DNA from: an uncultured Allofournierella sp.
Lineage (GTDB): Bacteria > Bacillota > Clostridia > Oscillospirales > Ruminococcaceae
Reading direction: 5' to 3'
Length of the DNA stretch: 17,891 nt
Assembly (NCBI GenBank): GCA_944382705.1
Contig: CALWNE010000030.1
Coordinates: forward strand, 1-17,891
In this document: piece after piece, positions 7,811-14,369 of the stretch
Layout of the letters: every line of letters starts with the position of its first letter
How positions within the stretch are numbered: the first letter of the stretch is position 1
Notes under the pieces: generated by a model
The model's input: the letters and a program-made list of their open reading frames with translations, nothing else
What the model was told of the DNA's origin: nothing
The model's database searches: none
Program-made: the position numbers and the translations under genes

Positions 7811-7886
7811 GCTGAAGTGGCTCAGTTGGTAGAGCAGCTCACTCGTAATGAGCAGGTCGTCGGTTCAAGTCCGATCTTCAGCTCCA
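7811..7886 (+). tRNA. tRNA-Thr (anticodon CGT)
   Basis: Full cloverleaf of 76 bases: acceptor GCTGAAG pairs perfectly with CTTCAGC, D-arm GCTC/GAGC, anticodon stem GCTCA/TGAGC with loop CTCGTAA giving anticodon CGT (reads ACG), T-loop TTCAAGT, discriminator T, and an encoded CCA at 7884-7886. It has its own promoter upstream and a terminator directly downstream. Confidence 0.97.
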
Positions 7887-7887
7887 A

Positions 7888-7935
7888 AAAATCAGCCGTT
7901 CGTTTGCACTAGCAAAGGAGCGGCTGATTTTATTT
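7888..7935 (+). terminator. Terminator of tRNA-Thr
   Basis: AAAATCAGCCG (7888-7898) pairs exactly with CGGCTGATTTT (7921-7931); the loop can pair further (GTTTGC with GCAAAG). A T-rich run follows. It begins one base after the tRNA CCA. Confidence 0.88.
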
Positions 7936-8006
7936 GCAGTGGGCAGGTTTTTGCCCTATCCCCGGACTTTGACTGTTTTATCAATCCTCAGGAGGTACCC
8001 CAGGCC

Positions 8007-9203
8007 ATGAATTCCCTAGTGCTTGACGAGCAAAAAAGGAACATTTTAAACAAAATTAAGGCGGGTGTTCTTTACTGCAAAAACGATTCCTATTCCACCA
8101 TCCTGTATGCCAACGACTATTTTTATTCCATCGTAGGCTACACCCGTTCGGAAGTGGATGAGCTGTTTCAAAATCGTTTTGCTTCGTTGGTCATCAGCGA
8201 TGTATCTCAAATTTTAAAGGAGGTTTCCCAGTGCATTGCCAAGGGCGAAGATTTGGATTTTGAATACCGGATGCGCCATAAAGATGGCCGCATTTTGTAT
8301 ATTCACGATACCGCCTCTTATGACAAGGTCAACGACTGCTGGTATGTTACCATTATGGACATCAGTGCCATGAAAACCGCCGAATACGAGCGGCAGAAGT
8401 TAAACCTTTACCTGCATCATGTACCCAGCAAAATTTTAATTTCCGATGGGGACGGTCAGATTGTTTTTGTCAACGAAGCTGCTCAAAACTGCCTTTATCT
8501 GGACAAGCAGGAGCGCAACCTGTTTGAATTGATGCGAAGCCGGCTGACTCTGGATGATTTTTCGCTGATGCAGCAGTGGCTCAACCAGCGGCAATCCTTT
8601 TCTTATGAAACCCATGTGCAGCAGGGTGGGCGGTATGTAAACCACGATCTGAACTATGTGGTTCCTATTTATGATAAGCATGATAACATCCTGAACTTTA
8701 TGCATATCAGCGTGGACTTACTGCCCCAGGGCGATGTGCTCACCAGTTTCCCCAGCCGAAGTATGTTTGAGCGATACTACCAAAAAACCACCGAGTACGC
8801 TCCCAACGCACCGCTTTATCTGGGCATTCTGGACATTGATGATTTCAAAAAAATCAACGACCAATATGGCCACCATGTTGGCGACCAGGCGATTGTGTTT
8901 ACCGCACAGCTTTTGGCCCAGACTGTGGGCGAAAAGGACTATTTGTGCCGTTTTGGCGGTGACGAATTTTTAATGATGATGATAAACTGCACACCGGAAC
9001 AGGTACAGCAGCGAATGAACCACATCGCCCAATGTGTTAAAAACCCCGTGCAGATTGGGGAGCATGAAATTCAACTTTCATACAGCATTGGTGTTGCCTT
9101 TAACCACCGGCAGCCTGTTCCCTATCTGGAACTCAACAAAAAGGCCGATCAGGCCCTTTACACTTTAAAGCATGGCGCCAAAGGCGGGCTGCATCTGGTT
9201 TAA
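8007..9203 (+). CDS. PAS-domain diguanylate cyclase (GGDEF)
   Basis: 398 residues, no membrane segment, so probably cytosolic. It makes the second messenger c-di-GMP. Residues 1-125 form a PAS-like sensor (ILYANDYFYSIVGYTRSEVDELF ... FEYRMRHKDGRILYIH), 135-240 look like a second, more diverged PAS (KILISDGDGQIVFVNEAAQ), and 245-398 are the GGDEF domain with LDIDDFKKINDQYGHHVGDQ and an intact GGDEF (317-321). The product-inhibition I-site, normally RxxD, reads GEKD, so its Arg is missing. I chose the ATG at 8007 because AGGAGG (7990-7995) precedes it and the longer reading would run through tRNA-Thr. It has no obvious promoter, and its terminator overlaps the stop codon. Confidence 0.93.
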   Translation: MNSLVLDEQKRNILNKIKAGVLYCKNDSYSTILYANDYFYSIVGYTRSEVDELFQNRFASLVISDVSQILKEVSQCIAKGEDLDFEYRMRHKDGRILYIHDTASYDKVNDCWYVTIMDISAMKTAEYERQKLNLYLHHVPSKILISDGDGQIVFVNEAAQNCLYLDKQERNLFELMRSRLTLDDFSLMQQWLNQRQSFSYETHVQQGGRYVNHDLNYVVPIYDKHDNILNFMHISVDLLPQGDVLTSFPSRSMFERYYQKTTEYAPNAPLYLGILDIDDFKKINDQYGHHVGDQAIVFTAQLLAQTVGEKDYLCRFGGDEFLMMMINCTPEQVQQRMNHIAQCVKNPVQIGEHEIQLSYSIGVAFNHRQPVPYLELNKKADQALYTLKHGAKGGLHLV

Positions 9204-9220
9204 CCAGTGCAGCCTTTTTT
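9187..9220 (+). terminator. Terminator overlapping the end of the GGDEF gene
   Basis: GGCTGCA (9187-9193) pairs with TGCAGCC (9208-9214), with an inner CTGG/CCAG, followed by six T (9215-9220). The left arm and the loop lie inside the last codons and the TAA of the GGDEF gene. Confidence 0.88.
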
Positions 9221-9282
9221 GAGACCTGCACAAAAATCTGCGTCTTTTTTTTGCTAAATCGCCTTAAAAGCCGGATTTTTTC

Positions 9283-9317
9283 TTGCCTTTTGGGGTAAAT
9301 CATAGTATCTTTATAAC
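9283..9317 (+). promoter_or_regulatory. Probable promoter of fprA
   Basis: -35 TTGCCT (9283-9288), 17-base spacer, -10 TATCTT (9306-9311); an alternative -10 TATAAC (9312-9317) overlaps. A small CTTAG/CTAAG hairpin (9320-9337) sits just before the ribosome site. Confidence 0.5.
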
Positions 9318-9351
9318 AGCTTAGTTTTCAATCTAAGAGAGGAGCTTTTCT

Positions 9352-10554
9352 ATGCATTGTACGCGTTCGATTGCAAACGATATCCTGTGGGTGGGCGGCA
9401 GCGACCGTCGTCTGACCTTGTTCGAAAACCTGTTCCCGATTCCTCAGGGTGTTTCCTACAACTCTTACCTGATTCTGGACGAAAAGACCGCTGTTCTGGA
9501 CACGGTTGATTCTTCCATTGGTCAATTGTTTCTGGAAAATGTGAGCCACAGTCTGAACGGCCGTCCTCTGGACTACCTGATTCTCAACCACATGGAGCCC
9601 GATCACTGCGCTTCCATCGTGGAGTTGATGCAGCGCTATCCTTCCATGATTCTGGTCGGCAATGCCAAGACCTTTACCATCCTCAAGCAGTTCCACAAAG
9701 ATCTGGACCTGACCAACCGCACTCTGGAAGTAAAAGAAAAGGATACTCTCTGCCTGGGCAGCCATACCCTGCAATTCTTCTTTGCGCCCATGGTTCACTG
9801 GCCCGAAGTAATGGTCACCTACGACCAGACCAGCTGCACCTTGTTCTCTGCCGATGCATTCGGCAGCTTCTGCGCTTTGGATGGCGCCATGTTTGACGAT
9901 GAACTGGATCTGGACAAGCAGTGGCTGCCGGAAGCCCGCCGTTACTACGGCAACATCGTGGGCAAGTACGGCCTTCAGGTTCAGGCAGCACTCAAAAAGC
10001 TGTCCGGCCTGGAAATCAAAACCATCTGCCCCTTGCACGGCATCATCTGGCGTTCCAATCTGGGTTATCTGCTGAATAAATACGATTTGTGGAGCCGCTA
10101 CCAGCCTGAGGAACAGGCCGTGGCTGTGTTCTATGGTTCTATGTATGGCAACACCGAAAACGCCGCCAACTATGTGGCTCACCAGCTGGCTCAGCAGGGT
10201 GTGCGCAATGTGGCTGTGTATGATGTTTCCAAAACCGATATCTCTTACCTCATCAGTGAGGTGTTTCGTTGCAGCCATCTGGTGATTGCAAGCCCCACCT
10301 ATAATAACGGTGTTTACCCCGCTATTCATAATCTGATGCATGATATGCAGGCTTTGAGCCTGCAAAACCGCACCGTTGCTCTGATTGAGAACGGCAGCTG
10401 GGCACCTTCCTGCGGCAAGCAGATGCAGGCTTTGCTGGCTGAAATGAAAAATATGAACCAGCTGGAGCCCATGGTGGCCATTCGCTCCTCCATGAGCGAA
10501 GAAAACCGCCAGGAGCTGGATGGTCTGTGTGCCACCATTGCCGCTTCTCTGTAA
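9352..10554 (+). CDS. fprA: FprA-type flavodiiron protein
   Basis: 400 residues, typical length. A-type flavodiiron proteins reduce O2 (to water) and/or NO in anaerobes, taking electrons from rubredoxin or related donors. The N-terminal metallo-beta-lactamase-like domain (1-250) has the diiron ligands H80-x-E82-x-D84-H85, H149, D168 and H229. The C-terminal flavodoxin domain (about 255-400) starts with the FMN-binding loop YGSMYGNTENAA. No rubredoxin domain is fused. AGAGGAG lies 7 bases upstream of the ATG at 9352. It is a single-gene unit: terminator before, strong terminator after. Codon choice is strongly biased (GGC, CTG, AAC, TCC), suggesting high expression and explaining the long open frame on the opposite strand. 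Confidence 0.95.
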   Translation: MHCTRSIANDILWVGGSDRRLTLFENLFPIPQGVSYNSYLILDEKTAVLDTVDSSIGQLFLENVSHSLNGRPLDYLILNHMEPDHCASIVELMQRYPSMILVGNAKTFTILKQFHKDLDLTNRTLEVKEKDTLCLGSHTLQFFFAPMVHWPEVMVTYDQTSCTLFSADAFGSFCALDGAMFDDELDLDKQWLPEARRYYGNIVGKYGLQVQAALKKLSGLEIKTICPLHGIIWRSNLGYLLNKYDLWSRYQPEEQAVAVFYGSMYGNTENAANYVAHQLAQQGVRNVAVYDVSKTDISYLISEVFRCSHLVIASPTYNNGVYPAIHNLMHDMQALSLQNRTVALIENGSWAPSCGKQMQALLAEMKNMNQLEPMVAIRSSMSEENRQELDGLCATIAASL

Positions 10555-10664
10555 GGTTTCAGAATTCTTTCAGTCCGGTTTCAACCAAGAAAACATTATC
10601 CCCCTGATCTAATCAGCCCCCCCAAAAGCTCTGCCCGGCTTTTTTCGGACTGATGTAGGGATGT
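10555..10664. other. Post-fprA spacer with a long-range inverted repeat
   Basis: No gene seen. TCAGTCCG (10570-10577) and CGGACTGA (10646-10653) are exact inverted repeats enclosing a C-rich stretch (CCCCC, CCCCCCC) and GCCCGGC followed by six T. It could fold as the 3' end of the fprA mRNA before the main terminator. Confidence 0.35.
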
Positions 10665-10702
10665 AAAAGGCCCTCGCTCTTGCAAGAGCGAGGGCCTTTT
10701 TT
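10665..10702 (+). terminator. Terminator after fprA (perfect palindrome)
   Basis: Bases 10665-10700 are a perfect 36-base palindrome (AAAAGGCCCTCGCTCTTG then its reverse complement), ending in six T. With A-runs on the other side it would also act on the minus strand. Confidence 0.93.
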
Positions 10703-10925
10703 CATTGTTTCACTTCGTTTAAATTCTGCACCGCCGCCAATTCCTTTACTGTACAGCTTATCAAATCTTGTAGGATTGGGCTGCTATAAAGTCCAAAATA
10801 AGCACTTTTCACCAGACTGGCAAGCCCCTGTGTTCCTCTTGTTTGCCCCTTGTGTTTGGTTTCTATCTTAGATGAATCGGTTCTTTTTTGTTTGGTGTGG
10901 AACCCTTTCAAGGTTCACATCTACC
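10703..10925. other. Spacer without recognised gene
   Basis: Between the fprA terminator and that of tRNA-Trp. A 69-codon minus-strand frame starting with TTG (10702-10911) exists but has no ribosome site and no recognisable motif; I see no RNA gene here. Confidence 0.4.
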
Positions 10926-10965
10926 AAAACAAAAAACCTGTAAACGGATTTGTTTACAGGTTTTT
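10926..10965 (-). terminator. Terminator of tRNA-Trp
   Basis: AAAAACCTGTAAAC (10932-10945) and GTTTACAGGTTTTT (10952-10965) are perfect inverted repeats around a 6-base loop. Read on the minus strand it ends in a T-run and follows tRNA-Trp within a few bases. Confidence 0.9.
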
Positions 10966-10967
10966 GA

Positions 10968-11043
10968 TGGCAGGGGCAGAAGGATTCGAACCCTCGGCAC
11001 GCGGTTTTGGAGACCGCTGCTCTACCAACTGAGCTATACCCCT
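10968..11043 (-). tRNA. tRNA-Trp (anticodon CCA)
   Basis: 76 bases with encoded CCA. Acceptor AGGGGTA pairs with TGCCCCT (one G-T), D-arm GCTC/GAGC, anticodon stem GCGGT/ACCGC with loop CTCCAAA giving anticodon CCA (reads UGG), T-loop TTCGAAT, discriminator G. It has its own promoter and terminator. Confidence 0.97.
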
Positions 11044-11074
11044 ATGTATTGTGCTCTCTCGTGAGTGCTTTATT

Positions 11075-11103
11075 AGTATATCGCAAACCACTTTAAATGT
11101 CAA
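11075..11103 (-). promoter_or_regulatory. Promoter of tRNA-Trp
   Basis: On the minus strand: consensus -35 TTGACA (11098-11103), 17-base spacer, -10 TATACT (11075-11080), about 32 bases before the mature tRNA. Confidence 0.9.
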
Positions 11104-11306
11104 TCACTTTTTTGCAGAAATTTCAATTTTTTTCATACCCGTTTCCATCCCTTTTTTATTTTCTCCAGCAGTCTGTTCTCCCACACGCTGCAACCTCCCA
11201 GTTCCCCTCTCCCCTCTCATGGATTTTACATCAACCTCCTACAACTTGCACCCAGGTGTTTCTGATTTCTTTTTTGTTTTTCATCTATGTTATTTTAAAA
11301 AAATGA
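11104..11306. other. Spacer between divergent tRNA promoters
   Basis: About 200 bases, strongly pyrimidine-rich on the plus strand (runs of T and CCCTCTCCCCTCTC near 11205-11219). I find no supported gene or RNA in it. Confidence 0.4.
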
Positions 11307-11335
11307 TTGACACAGCGCCTAATAGCTGTTATAAT
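11307..11335 (+). promoter_or_regulatory. Consensus promoter of tRNA-Ala
   Basis: -35 TTGACA (11307-11312), 17-base spacer, -10 TATAAT (11330-11335): full sigma-A consensus, 33 bases before the tRNA. Confidence 0.93.
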
Positions 11336-11368
11336 AATCAAGCAGTCAACAAGATTGCAATTGAATAT

Positions 11369-11444
<76 letters not shown>

Positions 11445-11445
11445 C

Positions 11446-11488
11446 AAAAAGTTTTGGAAATTGTGTGTTTCCAAAGCTTTTTCTTTTG
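11446..11488 (+). terminator. Terminator of tRNA-Ala
   Basis: AAAAAGTTTTGGAAA (11446-11460), 7-base loop, TTTCCAAAGCTTTTT (11468-11482) with a single G-T pair, then more T. It starts one base after the tRNA CCA. Confidence 0.9.
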
Positions 11489-11580
11489 TATAAAATACTT
11501 GTGCATTGGGGGCTGTTACACTCAGGGCTTCCCACTCAGATTAAGCTTCTATCATCCGTTGGAGGATTGTCAGAGGATTC

Positions 11581-11604
11581 AGGGGATGTTCCCCTCTTTT
11601 CTTT
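11581..11604 (+). terminator. Weak terminator-like hairpin in the tRNA-Ala/regulator spacer
   Basis: AGGGGA-TGT-TCCCCT (11581-11595) followed by a T-rich stretch CTTTTCTTT. No transcript ending here is evident. Confidence 0.35.
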
Positions 11605-11687
11605 GCTGGATTCAGCCTTTTTGTGAACTAAGCTATCTTTCCACCTTTATGATAGTGGCTTCCCTAAGCTTATATCGATACAAAATG

Positions 11688-11726
11688 AACCGCCGGGAGC
11701 AATTTCACCAGCGGTTTATTTTTATT
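11688..11726 (+). terminator. Weak terminator-like hairpin
   Basis: AACCGC-c-GG (11688-11696) pairs with CC-a-GCGGTT (11708-11716) and is followed by TATTTTTATT. Not linked to a known gene. Confidence 0.35.
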
Positions 11727-11868
11727 GCTTCATTTACCCTTTATTCAAGCAGCTGTACCCCCTATTAGAATTTAAAATCGGCGGTCGCCGGCAGCGCATT
11801 GTTTATCCAAAAACAGTATTCATCCAATCAAAGTTGCTTGGCTTGTTTTGTTATATCGATAAATCTGG

Positions 11869-11974
11869 TTCACCTGGACAAATCCAAAATCAAATGATAC
11901 ACTATTACAAAACACCGCAACAAGTGGAAACATATATTGTGACTTGTGCATTATTTTTGTGTATCCCAGGTGAA
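11869..11974. repeat. Inverted repeat TTCACCTGG around the regulator promoter
   Basis: TTCACCTGG at 11869-11877 and its exact reverse complement CCAGGTGAA at 11966-11974. The left arm overlaps the -35 element of the predicted promoter, the right arm lies in the leader. This could be an operator or an RNA structure; the protein binding it is unknown. Confidence 0.45.
11875..11903 (+). promoter_or_regulatory. Probable promoter of the two-component operon
   Basis: -35 TGGACA (11875-11880, 5 of 6), 17-base spacer, extended -10 TGaTACACT (11895-11903). It predicts a leader of about 105 bases before the regulator start. Confidence 0.55.
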
Positions 11975-12016
11975 ACTCATACAAAATTACTTTGAGCCAT
12001 GAACAGGAGAACTACC

Positions 12017-12733
12017 ATGCGGAACATTGCTATTGTTGAGGACAACCCCCTGGTTGTAGAGCAGCTTAAAAAATACATTGCAGACTATTCTGTAGCCACT
12101 GGACAAACATTTCGTGTTATGCATTTTTCCAATGGACAGGACTTTCTGGAGCAATATCAATCCCAGTATGCCGTGGTTTTGCTGGACATTCAGATGCCCC
12201 AAAAGGACGGCATGAGCACTGCCATGCAGCTGCGGGAGTACGACAAAAATATCTCCATCTTGTTTGTAACCAGTCTGGCACAATACGCACTAAAGGGTTA
12301 CGAGGTGGATGCTGTCAGCTTTTTAATTAAGCCCGTAAGCTATTTTGACTTTTCGCTTAAATTCAAAAAAGCACTGGCCCTTTACACCTTTAGCGAGGAA
12401 CGCACCTTTACATTAAACAGCCCCGGCGGGTTGTATCGATTTTCTACTGATAAATTGCAATATGTGGAGGTAACCAACCACCGGCTACACTACCATCTAG
12501 TAGGTGATTGCATCGAAATGAGCGGCTCGCTCTCTGCTGTGGAGCAGCAATTTCGGCCGTATGGTTTTTTAAGGTGCAACAATTGTTATCTGGTCAACCC
12601 CAAATTTGTGGTGCGTGTAAAAGGTAACACTGTTCAGGTTGGTGAGCATATTCTGCAAATTAGCCGCCCCAGGCGGGCTGCCTTTTTAAATGAATTAGCA
12701 AACTGGTATGCCGCCGGGCTGGCAGAGGGGTAA
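12017..12733 (+). CDS. LytTR-family response regulator
   Basis: 238 residues. The receiver domain (1-120) has the acidic pocket E8/D9, phosphoacceptor D57 in VVLLDIQMP, T85 and K105 (IKP). The C-terminal 130-235 is a LytTR DNA-binding domain (FSTDKLQYVEVTNHRLHYHL ... FLRCNNCYLVNPKFVVRVKGNTVQV), as in AgrA/ComE/VirR-type regulators. I chose the second ATG (12017) because AGGAG (12005-12009) sits 7 bases before it; the first ATG at 11999 overlaps that site. It is followed by its kinase after 4 bases. The pair looks like an agr-style system, but I see no agrB/agrD or peptide transporter here. The stretch is visibly AT-richer than the genes to the left. Confidence 0.94.
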   Translation: MRNIAIVEDNPLVVEQLKKYIADYSVATGQTFRVMHFSNGQDFLEQYQSQYAVVLLDIQMPQKDGMSTAMQLREYDKNISILFVTSLAQYALKGYEVDAVSFLIKPVSYFDFSLKFKKALALYTFSEERTFTLNSPGGLYRFSTDKLQYVEVTNHRLHYHLVGDCIEMSGSLSAVEQQFRPYGFLRCNNCYLVNPKFVVRVKGNTVQVGEHILQISRPRRAAFLNELANWYAAGLAEG

Positions 12734-12737
12734 AGTT

Positions 12738-14090
12738 ATGTCGCACACTTTGTTTGCTTACAAGCATATTATTTTGGAATTTTTGTTTTCCATCTATTGC
12801 TTTTATCTTCTTACAACCGCTCACCTGACTCGCTCTCCTCGTTTTTTGCAAAAAGCGGCCGTAGGGCTTGGGCTTATTCTGGTTTTTTCGTTTGGAGTGG
12901 CAATGGTGTACCCAATTTGGGGCGAAACCGTTTTAGGTCGAATCCTGATTTATACTTTATTGTTTGCCGCCACTGTGCTACAGGTGTATGTATGCTTTGC
13001 CCATAGCTTTTTAACCATCCTGTTCCGCTGCAGTCTTGCCTATGCTGCGCAAAACATCTGCTACAAACTGTTTTTAATCCTGTCATGCTATGCAACTGCC
13101 TATTGCCCCACTCTGGAAGCTGCACTGTTCCAGTATCGCTCCTTGATTTACTACCTGTTCTTTTTTTCTGCCGCCGGGCTTTTGTATCTTTGCTTTATCC
13201 GGCGGATTATTGGCATGGTTTCCAGCTGGAAGGTAGATCGCTGGGCAGTTCTGATTTCTGCCCTTATCCTGTTTATTACCGTGGTGCTATGTTCTGTGGA
13301 GGATATTTATTTTTCCAAGCTGCAAACAGGGTTCAGCAACTCTTTTGAATTGGCGGAATACTTTGTTTTGCGCCAATCCAGCAACCTGTTCTCGGTTTTG
13401 TGCTGTCTTGTGGTGCTTATGCTCATCTGCCGTACCATCGAACAAAGGGATTTAAAACAGCATATAGAGCATCTTGAATATGTTGTACGGCAAAGCGAAA
13501 AACAGTACAACATATCCAAAGAAACCATGGAGCTTATTCATATAAAATTTCACGACATTCACTATAAACTAAATGCCCTTGCCGCTGACATGGATACACC
13601 TGCCCGGCAAATTGTGGATGATTTGCGCCAAAGCATCGCTCTATATGACTCACGAATTGAAACCGGAAATAAATTTTTGGATGTTCTGCTTACCGAAAAA
13701 AATCTTTATTGCCAGCAGCACAACATCCGTCTTACCTGCATGGTCGATGGTCAATTGCTCTCCTTCATGGACGGTGCAGATGCCTACTGCCTATTCGGCA
13801 ACATCCTGGATAATGCCCTTACAGCAGTAAACCAGCTGGAAAACCTCTCCCAGCGGGTAATCTCCTTAAATGTGCAGCAGCGCGGCCCCTGGATTTGTGT
13901 ACAGGCTGAAAACTACTATCAGGGATCTATTACCTTTAAAAACGAACTTCCTGTTACCACAAAACCGGATAAAAATTATCATGGATTTGGCATGCAAAGC
14001 ATTCGCATGATTGCTCACAAGTACGAGGGCACACTTTCGGTAAAAGCCGAAAATCAGCTGTTTGAACTCACCCTTCTGTTTCTCCGATAA
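12738..14090 (+). CDS. GHKL-type sensor histidine kinase
   Basis: 450 residues. The N-terminal half has about six membrane segments (roughly 8-27, 42-60, 68-86, 105-122, 136-155, 168-187 and a last one at 215-231), like AgrC-type peptide sensors. Residues 234-262 form a coiled linker; the likely phospho-His is H272 in IKFHDIHYKLNAL, a variant of the usual HDLR-type motif. The ATPase has an N-box LFGNILDNALTAV (352-364) and a G-box GFGMQSI (416-422), the GHKL/HATPase_c_5 layout. The ATG at 12738 is preceded by GAGGGG and is 4 bases after the regulator stop, so the two are co-translated. A terminator follows at 14137. The signal sensed is unknown. Confidence 0.93.
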   Translation: MSHTLFAYKHIILEFLFSIYCFYLLTTAHLTRSPRFLQKAAVGLGLILVFSFGVAMVYPIWGETVLGRILIYTLLFAATVLQVYVCFAHSFLTILFRCSLAYAAQNICYKLFLILSCYATAYCPTLEAALFQYRSLIYYLFFFSAAGLLYLCFIRRIIGMVSSWKVDRWAVLISALILFITVVLCSVEDIYFSKLQTGFSNSFELAEYFVLRQSSNLFSVLCCLVVLMLICRTIEQRDLKQHIEHLEYVVRQSEKQYNISKETMELIHIKFHDIHYKLNALAADMDTPARQIVDDLRQSIALYDSRIETGNKFLDVLLTEKNLYCQQHNIRLTCMVDGQLLSFMDGADAYCLFGNILDNALTAVNQLENLSQRVISLNVQQRGPWICVQAENYYQGSITFKNELPVTTKPDKNYHGFGMQSIRMIAHKYEGTLSVKAENQLFELTLLFLR

Positions 14091-14136
14091 ACCCATGCCT
14101 TAGTTTCATACAATTTACGAAAAAAATATGCAAAAT

Positions 14137-14170
14137 AAGCAGCACCCGTTGTAATTGGGTGCTGCTTTTT
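14137..14170 (+). terminator. Terminator of the two-component operon
   Basis: AAGCAGCACCC (14137-14147) pairs exactly with GGGTGCTGCTT (14157-14167), and a T-run follows. It separates the kinase from the GH3 gene. Confidence 0.92.
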
Positions 14171-14175
14171 GTTAT

Positions 14176-14241
14176 ATTCACACTAGTTATTCATTGCATA
14201 TTAAATATTTTTGTTTATAAATTTATTTTCTATGTGTGAAT
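14176..14241. repeat. 8-base inverted repeat in the GH3 promoter region
   Basis: ATTCACAC (14176-14183) and GTGTGAAT (14234-14241) are exact inverted repeats about 50 bases apart, flanking a very AT-rich stretch with promoter-like elements. Possible operator for the GH3 gene. Confidence 0.4.
14177..14204 (+). promoter_or_regulatory. Possible promoter of the GH3 gene
   Basis: -35 TTCACA (14177-14182), 16-base spacer, -10 TATTAA (14199-14204). A second candidate -10, TATAAA, lies around 14215. The region is too AT-rich to choose between them; the leader would be about 150 bases. Confidence 0.35.
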
Positions 14242-14369
14242 GCATGGGGTCTGTTTGAGGAGGAACAGGCCATTTAATCATCTTTGAAAAAACTGCACAG
14301 CATTTTACTCTGCCGCTGGGTTTTTTCGGTCCATTCTTTGCATTCTATTACGATAATCCGGAGGAATTT

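Larger units (their letters stand above)
11627..11995 (+). other. Start-less open frame upstream of the two-component operon
   Basis: 122 codons are free of stops, ending TGA at 11993-11995, but the frame has no early ATG or GTG and no ribosome site. Translated pieces look protein-like in places (YPLLEFKIGGRRQRIVYPKT, KSGSPGQIQNQMIHYYKTPQ), yet I recognise no family. It may be a gene remnant or chance in AT-rich DNA; the promoter of the next operon lies inside it. The rest of 11489-12016 holds only weak hairpins, including the short perfect CGGCG-GT-CGCCG at 11779-11790. Confidence 0.2.

Noticed and set aside
7848..8006. N-terminal extension of the GGDEF frame back into tRNA-Thr
   Set aside because: The extension (SSVQVRSSAP) is translated tRNA plus terminator; the ATG at 8007 has the ribosome site.
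9328..10365. 345-codon frame antisense to fprA
   Set aside because: Produced by the strong codon bias of fprA; the protein has no family features and no ribosome site.
10702..10911. 69-codon minus-strand frame with TTG start
   Set aside because: No ribosome site, no recognisable motif, and it runs into the fprA terminator.
10850..11032. 60-codon plus-strand frame ending in AEGFEPSARGFG
   Set aside because: It is the antisense reading of tRNA-Trp, a common annotation artefact.
11489..12016. Search for an AgrD-like signal peptide gene beside the two-component system
   Set aside because: No short frame with ribosome site and peptide-like features was found.
14257..14265. Strong GAGGAGG sequence upstream of GH3 that looks like a ribosome site
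   Set aside because: No start codon at suitable distance opens a frame; the real GH3 site is GGAGG next to 14370.
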